Shown here piece after piece: positions 55,901 to 64,000 of a stretch of DNA of 64,000 nt. Origin of the DNA: Dendrophyllia cribrosa (taxonomy: Eukaryota > Cnidaria > Anthozoa > Scleractinia > Dendrophylliidae); the NCBI GenBank assembly GCA_024195265.1, contig JAJLRJ010000010.1:4870135-4934134 (forward strand). The letters are read 5' to 3'. Each line of letters starts with the position of its first letter. Within the stretch, counting starts at the first letter, position 1. The notes beneath the pieces were generated by a model. That model was not told the DNA's origin, made no database searches, and saw nothing but the letters and a program-made list of their open reading frames with translations. Position numbers and translations under genes: made by a program.

Positions 55901-58900
55901 TATTGCGGGATTTTTTTGTTGAATGCAAACAAACAAAAACAAAACAGTAATTTTCAGTTCGAAAAAAACCAAAACAAAAAAAAACGTCCTGACGAGAATC
56001 AAACTCGCATCCTTCGGCCCTATTGCATGACCACTTACACACTGCACCACCTAGGATTTGACTAATTACCAAGATCAAATTTTGTTATTTCAATGTAGAT
56101 ATGTGGAAAAAGTTTACATCTGAGTGATGGAACGAGCGCGAGCGACAAGCGAGTGAGTGAGCGAGTGAGTGAGTAAATTGGCCGCCGTTACCGATAACCC
56201 GTTTATTACGCTTGCGCATATTCATGGGTTAACAACCTAATGTAAATGCACGTAATACATGTAGTAATAATAATACTTTATTTATATAGCGCCATTTCCA
56301 TCACTGTCCAATGATGCTTTACAGATTGTAATATTATTATATTAATTATATTAAATTATACACCGAATGCAAATATGGCCGCCAGGCAATTTTTTGTTTG
56401 GCCAAGTTTTCAGAGAAATTAATGATATCACGTAAACAAGTGCTGCTAAGTGTATCATCTTGCAAAGTTTGAGTGTTTTGGGTTTAACGGTTGCAAAGTT
56501 ATGGCTCACTGAAATTTTAAGCATTTGTATGAGAAAAGACATTCTATCCTGACTAGCCTCGCTTTCATGTTTTTCCCAAAATTTGATTGTCGATAACTTC
56601 TCCTAAAATAAGAATATGGCCTTGAAAATGCACACAACGACTTATTCTGACCTGATCTTTATCATTATTCGATTACTTTTCTTTTCTTGAGAACCCGTCC
56701 AAACAAAAAATTGTTGGACGGCCATATTTGCATTCGGTGTATATTAAGTTACCTAAACTGTGCTAAAATTTAACAATGCTGTATATAACCTAAATATAAA
56801 AGACAAAGAACTTAGAATTAACTAATTTACTAAAATAATTTACTAAAACTGCTTTCCTAAAAAGATGAGTCTTTTTGCTTAAATTCATTGAAATCGCCGC
56901 AGGATCAAAGTTCAAGAGGCAGAGCATTCCACAATTTTTATTAAGAGGAAGCTACAGAAAATGACCTAAAACCGTAATTGCACAGATTATATTCAACGTC
57001 AAGCAGATGATGACTATTGGCAGTCGACCTTAGGTTGCATGGAGGAATATACCTCTTAACTTGGTCAGACAAATAAAAGGGGGCTAAGCCATTTAAACAT
57101 TTAAAAGTAATGTAACCAATTGGTTGTGCAATCAACTCTCTCTTAAGCGACCACTCCCTTAAGCGACCACTTCCTGTAAGCGACCACTTTGTAAATAACC
57201 CTTTTGTTTCTCAGTCAAATACTGTTTGTCTCGATTTTTCTCTTAAGCGACCACCTCCCTTAAGCAACCACTTTGTCCTGCACTATGGGTGGTCGCTCAA
57301 GAGAGAGTTGACTGTATTTTACATGTACATGCTTTCAATATAGGTTGGGGGAAAAGGGCATTCGCCTTCTTTTACAATAATGAAGGGGTGAGTGGAATAA
57401 AGCCCTAAGTGACTTCTGATCAACTGCTAGACTCTCCTTCCAGTTTGTATTGTATATACTCATGTAACAAAGGGAGAATTTGGCTATAGATCCGGAGTCA
57501 CTTAGGGCCTTATTCCAAACATTATGTGGAATATCAGGCCCTAAGTGACTCCTGATCTGAAGCCAAATTCTCCCTTTGTTACATAAGCATATACAATACA
57601 AACTGGAAGGAGAATCTAGCAGTTGAAACCAACATTGAACCTGTTAATCATATCAGCATTTTCAGGGTGTGGGCTGTGGAAACTTGACGCCAGTTTCTCG
57701 TTAATTTCAGCCCCGTGTGTTGTAACCTAGAAACCATCAGAAATCCTCCAGGACAGCAGACTGTTGCCAGTTTTGCTACTATTCAGCTGCCACTACAAAA
57801 ACTGCTGTTCTCGGCAACAATGACCCACAGCCCAGAAAAACTTGCTCCTTTACAACTGTATCAGCCAATGCTGTTTACTGCCACTGGAAGTGTCAATCGA
57901 ATAGATAAGGAAGGAGTTTCTTCTGCAGGTGTGAGATAATTATGATATTGTACAACATAATTGTTATAAATTTTAAGGGTGCAAACGTGCACAAAACTTT
58001 GGGGAAAATATTCAAAAAAATGATAAGTGATAGTAATTGGACTGATTGTAGTACAATTCAGGGAGTAATCAGGCAAGTACTTTCAAATTACCTGAGCAGG
58101 TAGTGAAAGGACAATTTGAAATTATGAGTATGGTTACCCCTAATTGTACGGCACAAAATTCAATTACTAATTAATTGCATCAATAACAAAATTCGAGATT
58201 AAAAAGTCTAGTACATGCCTGGACTTTTTTTCACTCAACATGTCATATTTTGGCATCTTCTGTGGTCTATAACTGAACAGACACATGGTAAAATGGAGTC
58301 TATTTGTTTTATACAATAACAGAAGAAAAATGATCCTTGTAGCACCTGACTGTGTTTATTTCTAAGTTCGGCATTTTCCGTGTCAACAAAATTATTTTCC
58401 ACTTTAATTTCATCCTTTTTGCGCACTTCTTTTATTGTTATGATACGGCTCTATTCCATATTTGGGCAAGCATATCACCTCTTGCACAAGTGAATTTCTC
58501 ATCTACAATACAGTACGGATTTTAATGAAGGTGTTCCTTTTATGTACACAATGTAGGTGATAATTACAAAGATTATATGAACTTTTTGTCAGCCAGGCCC
58601 AGCAGAAATGTCCCCCGTAAGGTGGCTGAACACGGTTTGCGCGCGCTCTTCAATTTCAGCTGCTTACGTGAGTCAGCACGCATAAAGTTTTGAGAAAAAC
58701 AAACATGGCACCTATTCAGCGTTCAATTTATTTTGCACAGCGTGGATCGCGAAAGTGTTGTTTTTTGTCTTAAAATCAAACAATTTTTTGTTTGTAAAAA
58801 TGTTTGTTGAATCAATAGATAATATATAGAATTATTGAAGAAATTCACTGCCTTTTTGGTCGTTTTTTTCTCTGGATTGAGAACCCAGTCAAATGCAAGG

Positions 58901-61900
58901 CATGCGCAGTTGACCAAAAAATTGTGACTGGATGTTTTAGCGACTTTCCTCGGAAACGTGCCAATTTCTACAACACCACTCAAAAAGACATTAGAATTTC
59001 ACGAAATTTGGCACAATAATAGTTCCGAATATGCCGAACTCATCTGCCACCAAAAATTTGAAATCTAACAGAGGAGATTTTCACAAAACGCAAACATATT
59101 AAACAACAAATTACGGAAGATCCCTCTGTCAAAGAGACTAGTGTCAACATGCGAATATTTTTACGTGTTTACTAGAGACAAATGATGGACAAAATCTAAT
59201 GACTAGATTTTATGAAAATAAACGAAACCAAATATTGCAGGCTGATTTACAATCCACCTTGTTGCCATGGCAACACCCTAAAAGCTCAAGAAAAATATCA
59301 AAATATAATGCTTGTTGCTTAATCTTATGCCTCGCCAATTTTGGGCGACCAGACGTTAGTGGTTTTAAAATGAAAATGAATGATGCATAGGTACAGTAAA
59401 ACTGTGTTCAGGCACCTTAAGCATTTTGCTGGCTGGGACCAGGAGACATGTCTCCTTAATGTGCAGTTCCAGAAAATATCCATACCCCCCCCCCCCCCCC
59501 CCCCCCCCCCCCCATGGAAGGTGTTTGTTTGGCAACCCCTGTCTCCCCAGGAAGTTCCAGTTTAGCTTCATACTTTGCTTCTAAAATGTTGGCTTTTAAG
59601 ACCCCCCTCCCCCTAGGAATTTCCAATGACCTTCCATGGCGTGGGTATGGATTTTTTTCTGGAACTACACAATGGAGGTGATAAAAACAAAGATTAAAAT
59701 GAGCATTTTGCCAGCCGGTACCGGGAAAAGTGTCTCCTTAATAGAGGTGTCCTTTTAATGGAGGTGTCCCGAAGTTTAGGTTCCACTGTATATTGAATTG
59801 AATTAATAACAATGACAAAACTCATATGCTGTCTCGGTTTCTGCAGGTGTGACCACATCAGCCAGGTACAGCATTCCTGAGAGTTTATCAGAATACATGA
59901 CAGTGTGCAACAATGGGGAAAAGCCACTAACAGTCATTTATTTTTTAACGCAACTCAAGTTTCAGCGGGTTTTGTGTTTTGCATCTTCACTGGAAGCTAC
60001 TCACAGGTAAGGTGATCCAATATTCGTTGTCCTTTCCAAATCTCTTGTTCCTTATATTTTGTTTTATCTTGATCCTGTTTTGGTGTGGAGCAAAGTGACT
60101 GGGTGTGTCACATGATTTACTGTTTTTGATCCCACTACTCAGCAATTAAGGGCAGGAGGGTTAAATGGAAGCATATTTAGCTCACAAAACCCTGTGACTG
60201 CCTACAGGGTTTACAAACTGTTATTTGCTATCTTTAAGGGAGGTAAACCCCAGGGACGTTATTTCATGGTTAACATTTCTCACATGTCATAAACTGCAAA
60301 CATGGTGGGAACTATGAAACTGAACACAAGACATCACTAAATTGACATTGCATAATATGTGCAACAAGTGCCAGTCCCTAACCATGCGTAAGAATGAAAA
60401 AGCCCAAAAATTCAAAGGAAAAGAGATAAAAATCTGATTTTTTTGGCGAATCATAAGCAATTCAACTTTTTTTTAAATCTGTAGCATGGAATTACCATAT
60501 CATTAGCGAAAAAAAGGAAAGCTATTAAAGAAAATGTATTAAAATACATCTTCATCTTATTATCTTAAGCCATTGACATTGGTTTTATTGGAAAAAATAT
60601 AAGATGTTATGTTCTGGTCAAGGGACTTACAAATAATATGGTTGAGACTCATAAAATTTGATGGAACCATTAAAGAATGAACATAACCAAACATCATAGT
60701 CAAAGAAGTAAAGAAACTCATTATATAATGTTTGGAACTTTTCCATAGCAACCACCTTGTAGTTAAATTTCTTCCCCCTTAATATTTGTGAACAGTGTGC
60801 AAAATTTAAGGTGGCTCTGAACCCTTCCCCAATCATTTTTTTTTTAACTTTGCAAAAACTTGTATCTTAACATGCTAATTACAATTTAATATGTTTTTAG
60901 TCATAAGCACTTAAAGCTAAAATTAAGGGTGTCTTTAACAGGTTATACTGTTACTATGGCAACCTTTTCCATTATAAGGATTTAATGTAATGTAATGTTA
61001 AACTTTTATTTTGACACGATTAGTGATTAAAGCTGTACAGTTTGTGGGGTTGTGTATAAGTGAACTATGAAACTATAACAAAAAGATAAAATATGTAAAT
61101 ATGGAATAATAAAAATATTTGTTTAAAAGTTGAAATTAAAATAAAATACAATGTAGTTAAAAAAGTTAAGAAAATTCTACTGATATTCATATAGCATTAG
61201 TAATTTTTATAACAGCAAAGTATTGTTAGAAATAGCCTGCGAGCAGGCTCACTTGTTTGGGGTATCGCGCGAGTATCTTGGCGGCAAAGCCGCCAAAGCG
61301 AGCCGGCGAAGCTGGCGAGAAGAATGGGGCAAGAAAAAGTGAGCCTGCACGCGGGCTATTGATTTTTTAATTCACCGCGTTCGCCGACGAACGGGGCGAT
61401 CCGATTGGTTAAAAATGACATTCTTCATGATAATATTTTGGTATCTGTCGCGAAAATCTTCACGTGCAACTTTCTGTCATGTTTGTTTACATTTTGCTTT
61501 GCTCCTATTGGATAGTTATCTGATACAGGTCAAATGCCGACTTAACACCTCGCAAGGGGCGGAATTCAAAAATCAATGGCCCGCGTGCAGGCTCACTTTT
61601 CCTTGCCCCATTCTTCTTGCCGGCGAAAAAAAAACTTGCGCGATACCCTAAACAAGTGAGCCTGCTCGCAGGCTATGTTAGAAATATACAAAGTATATTA
61701 TAACTTGTTTAACTTGTTTGCCAATGACTAGGCATTTTGTTTGATACTATTATTGTAGCATCGACTATTGTTTTATTCATCCAAGTGTAAATGCTGAATA
61801 TTGCTAGAAACTGTTGTGATCTGGTTCTTATTTTTTACAGATTGTATCTTCTTGTGAAGCTTTATGGTGGAGTACAGGTTGCAGAGTATTCATCAAGCTT

Positions 61901-63984
61901 AACACCTCAACAGCGAAAGGCAATCCTCAGAGACTTCAGACTAGGTAAAGTGCAGCTTCTTATCTGCTCAGATGCCATGGCACGAGGAATGGACATACTA
62001 GATGTGTCATATGTCATTAGTTATGACGTACCTAACTACATCAGAAGTTATATTCACCGAGTTGGCAGGACCGCGAGGGCTGGGAACAAAGGTACCTTAG
62101 TTGTGATCAAACAGTCTGTTTTCATGTTTGGAACCTTTATAGTTAGAGCGATTTTCGTATGACCTTGAAAAACGGTTTCCCAAATTGTCGCGATTTGTCT
62201 CATCCACCAGTAGTTGATAGGATCAAAACTTGCTTTGCTCGTTTACTCCCTAGAATTATCCCCAATATGGAAAGAACTTTGCTCAATTAATTGATCAGAA
62301 TGTTGAGTGACGTAAAAGGTAATAGTTACTTTGTACCTCGCAATCCATTTCCTTCGTTTTGCGTCTGTGTGTTCACTGAACCAACCAAAAGCCACCTGCC
62401 TTTGCCTGTGCTCACTAAATCAAATTGCTTCCTTTCAGTATGTTGTTTTGGTTGTGTTCACACGTAATTGCAAACAGCACCACAGGAAAGTACTGCTCAG
62501 TAGCTTTCATTTGAATGCTCACACTTTAGGATTTCATCCACAGACTCAAAAGTTAGAACTACCTTGTACAGCATAATAAACAGCACCACAGGAAAGTATT
62601 GCTCAGTAGCTTTCATTTGAATGCTCACACTTTAGGATTTCATCCACAGACTCAAAAGTTAGAACCACCTTGTACAGCATAATGAACAGTACCACAGGAA
62701 AGTATTGCTCAGTAGCTTTCATTTGAATGGTCACACTTTAGGATTTCATCCACAGACTCAAAAGTTAGAACCACCTTGTACAGCATAATAAACAGCACCA
62801 CAGGAAAGTACTGCTCAGTAGCTTTCATTTGAATGCTCACACTTTAGGATTTCATCCACAGACTCAAAAGTTAGAACCACCTTGTACAGCATAATAAACA
62901 GCACCACAGGAAAGTACTGCTAAATAGCTTTCATTTGAATGGTCACACTGTAGGATTCCATGCACAGACTCAAAAGTTAGAACCACCTTGTACAGCATAA
63001 TAAACAGTACCACAGGAAAGTACTGCTCAGTAGCTTTCATTTGAATGGTCACACTGTAGGATTTCATCCGAAGACTCAAAAGTTAGAACCACCTTGTTCA
63101 GCATAATAAACAGTAACGGCACAGGGAAGTACTGCTCAGTAGCTTTCATTTGAATGGTCACACTTCAGTCCTATTTTATCCACAGACTCAAAAGTTAGAA
63201 TCACCTTGTACAGCATAATAAACAGCACCACAGGAAAGTACTGCTCAGTAGCTTTCATTTGAATTGTCACACTTTACGTTTTCATCCACAGACACAAAAC
63301 TTATAACCACCTTGTACAGCATAATAAACAGCACCACAGGAAAGTACTGCTCAGTAGCTTTCATTTGAATAGTCACACTTTACGTTTTCATCCACAGTCT
63401 CAAAAGTTAGAACCACCTTGTACAGCATAATAAACAGCACCACAGGAAAGTACTGCTCAATAGCTTTCATTTGAATGGTTACACTTCAGGGTCATTCACA
63501 GACTGAAAAGTTAAAACTACATCACGTGACTCAAGGATTGAAAGATTTGACTTGTAAAAATTCAATCGTTCTTACATGAAGCCTGGTCTGGGATTTGAAC
63601 CCAGGCCACATTAATGGAAGATAGGTACTCTTATGAAAGTCAGTGACGCGGAAGCTATACATACTTATGTAAGTTTTTTTTATTTTTGTTGACACTCCTT
63701 TTTTGTTATTAGGGACCGCAATCACGCTTTTACACAGCGAAGAAGTTCACCATTTCAAAGAACTGATCCAGAAAACGGGCCGTGAAAAGATCCCAAAATT
63801 CAACGTCAAGGAAGACAATCTAGAGTCGATGGTAGACAAATATCAGGAAACGCTGGCGCAACTCCAAGATGCTGTCAAGCTAGAAGGACAAAAGAAATCA
63901 CAGCAAAAAGGAAAGACACAGGTTGTGAAGTTATTACAAGAACAGCTCTTGAACAATCTTCTACAAAAAAAGTGGGTTTCGTAG
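52958..63984 (+). CDS. DDX51: DEAD-box ATP-dependent RNA helicase DDX51 (Dbp6 family)
   Basis: DDX51/Dbp6 acts in the nucleolus in 60S ribosome assembly. Six exons join in frame: 52958-54318, 54699-54923, 57711-57928, 59847-60006, 61841-62091, 63713-63984, giving 828 codons plus stop. Helicase motifs appear in order: Q motif around FPVQ347, Walker A APTGSGKT (378-385), CTPGR, DEAD box VIDEADRL (D493-D496), SAT (563-565), RVLCFASS, DAMARGMDI and HRVGRTARAG (727-736). The C-terminus (VDKYQETLAQLQDAVK) matches the family tail. The tract GGVQVAEYSSSLTPQQRKAI is closer to DDX51 than to other DEAD proteins. Human DDX51 is about 666 residues; the extra length is a Lys/Glu/Ser-rich N-terminal region (about 70-295) with three imperfect ~55-residue repeats starting KRSSK/E near residues 97, 151 and 208, a likely nucleolar targeting or rRNA-binding extension. 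Exon 1 alone encodes the N-terminus and motifs Q and I. Intron 5 contains a 106-bp satellite. Confidence 0.96.
54400..54600. repeat. Inverted repeat in DDX51 intron 1
   Basis: CAGTATTCAGTCTAGGTTAA, CAATCCAGGTAAGCTAAC and CAAAGCTAAC are mirrored after a loop near 54510 by GTTAGCTAA, AGCTTACCTAGATTGAATAC and TTAACCTAGATTGAATA. The arms are about 80 bp and imperfect: a foldback MITE. Confidence 0.75.
55365..55625 (-). mobile_element. tRNA-derived SINE, copy 1
   Basis: Minus-strand B-box-like GAGTTCAAGTCTCGC and an A-box-like region near 55600 precede CTTCGGACTG and an AT-rich body ending near CAATATTGTG. The same order recurs at 55890-56090. Confidence 0.6.
55890..56090 (-). mobile_element. tRNA-derived SINE, copy 2
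   Basis: Minus strand: TAGGTGGTGCAGTGTGTAAG (A box) and GCGAGTTTGATTCTCG (B box), then TTCGAACTG and AAT-rich body to CGCAATATTGCG. It is about 270 bp from the first copy, same orientation, in DDX51 intron 2. Confidence 0.65.
56255..57115 (-). pseudogene. LINE remnant (RT C-terminus and 3' UTR) split by a MITE
   Basis: Minus-strand frame TFKCLNGLAPFYLSDQVKRY, then ADSHHLL-like and FRSFSVASS, followed after a shift by WNALPLEL and KKTHLFRKAV, is the C-terminal end of a CR1/L2-like ORF2. The 3' end carries the GCGCTATATAAATAAAGTAT tail with TATTAT repeats at 56255-56290. A TA-flanked MITE (56361-56739) interrupts the 3' UTR. Frameshifts show it is inactive. Confidence 0.8.
56361..56739. mobile_element. 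379-bp TA-flanked MITE inside the LINE tail
   Basis: The ends CACCGAATGCAAATATGGCC and GGCCATATTTGCATTCGGTG are perfect inverted repeats of at least 20 bp, flanked by TA on both sides (56359-56360 and 56740-56741). This suggests a Tc1/mariner-mobilised element. Inner inverted blocks CAATTTTTTGTTTGG and CCAAACAAAAAATTG continue the TIR. Confidence 0.88.
57127..57315 (+). repeat. Uninterrupted copy of the repeat targeted by the TTAA palindrome
   Basis: TCAACTCTCTCTTAAGCGAC through repeated TTAAGCGACCAC units to GAGAGAGTTGACTGTA. Its single continuous sequence matches 45561-45591 joined to 47519-47690 and shows the empty target site. It is in DDX51 intron 2. Confidence 0.9.
57405..57635. repeat. 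Hairpin MITE in DDX51 intron 2
   Basis: CAACTGCTAGACTCTCCTTC, CAGTTTGTATTGTATAT and GTAACAAAGGGAGAATTTGG are mirrored by CCAAATTCTCCCTTTGTTAC through GAATCTAGCAGTTG. Arms ~85-100 bp; CCCTAAGTGACT blocks repeat around the loop. Confidence 0.8.
57930..59430. other. DDX51 intron 3, nothing firmly recognised
   Basis: AT-rich intron. A segment at about 58545-58620 (GTAGGTGATAATTACAAAG, then TTTGTCAGCCAGGCCCAGC) resembles 59665-59740, so both belong to one degenerate repeat family. Confidence 0.4.
59440..59790. repeat. Repeat block with 29-C tract and inverted TCCAGAAAAAATCCATACCC ends
   Basis: TTCCAGAAAATATCCATACC before the C run (59485-59513) is mirrored by GGGTATGGATTTTTTTCTGG near 59641. CATGGAAGGT is mirrored by ACCTTCCATGG. 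CTCCTTAATAGAGGTGTCC follows. It is a MITE-like repeat in DDX51 intron 3. Confidence 0.65.
60007..61224. other. DDX51 intron 4, mostly unrecognised
   Basis: AT-rich. TTAAGGTGGCTCTGAACCC at about 60806 resembles one end of the TTAA-GGTGGCTC element family, but no matching second end was found. Confidence 0.4.
61234..61676. mobile_element. 443-bp element with 9-bp target duplication (MULE-like)
   Basis: The ends AGCCTGCGAGCAGGCTCACT and AGTGAGCCTGCTCGCAGGCT are inverted and extended by inner blocks (ACTTGTTT, GGTATCGCGCGA, GAATGGGGCAAG with complements). GTTAGAAAT flanks both sides (61225-61233 and 61677-61685). A 9-bp duplication is typical of Mutator-like elements. Each tip is itself a small hairpin (AGCCTGC/GCAGGCT). 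It lies in DDX51 intron 4 and is GC-richer than its surroundings. Confidence 0.87.
62475..63510 (+). repeat. 106-bp satellite array in DDX51 intron 5
   Basis: Units start at 62475, 62581 and 62687 (106 bp apart) and number about nine to ten. Each contains CAGCACCACAGGAAAGTACT, AGTAGCTTTCATTTGAATG, TTTAGGATTTCATCCACAGA and CTCAAAAGTTAGAACCACCT. Read on the opposite strand, the unit aligns with the interior of the MITE at 49407-49632, overlapping the sequence of the 90-bp satellite in its AGTTCTAACTTTTGAGTCTG part. Confidence 0.93.
63570..63655 (-). repeat. tRNA-derived SINE head
   Basis: Minus strand: GGCCTGGGTTCAAATCCCAG is a clear B box; the A box near 63650 is degenerate. It lies 60 bases before the last DDX51 exon. 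Confidence 0.5.
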
Positions 63985-64000
63985 AGAAATTGTCAATTGA

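Noticed and set aside
62475..63510. Possible regulatory array or coding exon in DDX51 intron 5
   Set aside because: Tandem satellite with stops in all frames over most units; flanking exons join in frame without it.

Overview
The window is nuclear DNA from an animal, most likely an anthozoan cnidarian (stony coral or sea anemone). This is inferred from AT-rich DNA, conserved metazoan genes with short exons and GT-AG (some GC-AG) introns, TTAGGG-type telomeric DNA, Penelope-like retroelements with hammerhead motifs, and very many short inverted-repeat elements. No species can be fixed from sequence alone.

Three protein-coding genes can be built exon by exon. (1) On the minus strand, 13569 down to 1170 and running off the left edge, is the 5' part of a secreted or cell-surface protein: signal peptide, two Ig domains, one fibronectin III domain, every intron in phase 1. 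(2) On the plus strand, 28725-49797, is a complete 12-exon gene for the coatomer delta subunit (archain, ARCN1); the joined exons give 511 codons, the same length as the vertebrate protein, and two of its introns use GC donors. (3) On the plus strand, 52958-63984, is a complete 6-exon gene for the nucleolar DEAD-box RNA helicase DDX51/Dbp6 (828 codons) with an enlarged, internally repeated, lysine-rich N-terminus. The three genes do not form a pathway; ARCN1 and DDX51 are housekeeping genes that lie head to tail.

The rest is repeats. Left part (0-14 kb): the Ig/FN3 gene, whose large introns hold two arrays of a palindromic TTTGAC..GTCAAA minisatellite, a 2.8 kb composite foldback element, a decayed LINE with a GA expansion, and a 19-bp minisatellite fused to a splice donor. 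Middle (14-28.5 kb): no convincing host gene; MITEs and a head-to-head pair of 5'-truncated Penelope-like elements nested inside another inverted-repeat element. ARCN1 introns: a hAT-type element with an 8-bp target duplication, tRNA-derived SINE traces, LINE tails, a 90-bp satellite array, several TIR elements and a 1.93 kb near-perfect palindrome flanked by TTAA. Between ARCN1 and DDX51: an X-box-like palindrome array and a complete hammerhead ribozyme motif. DDX51 introns: SINEs, a LINE remnant, a MULE-like element and a 106-bp satellite array.

The most unusual points are the tandemly amplified splice donor in the Ig gene, the TTAA palindrome whose unoccupied sister site is present 11 kb away, two satellites grown from one MITE family in introns of neighbouring genes, and the ribozyme-bearing Penelope palindrome.
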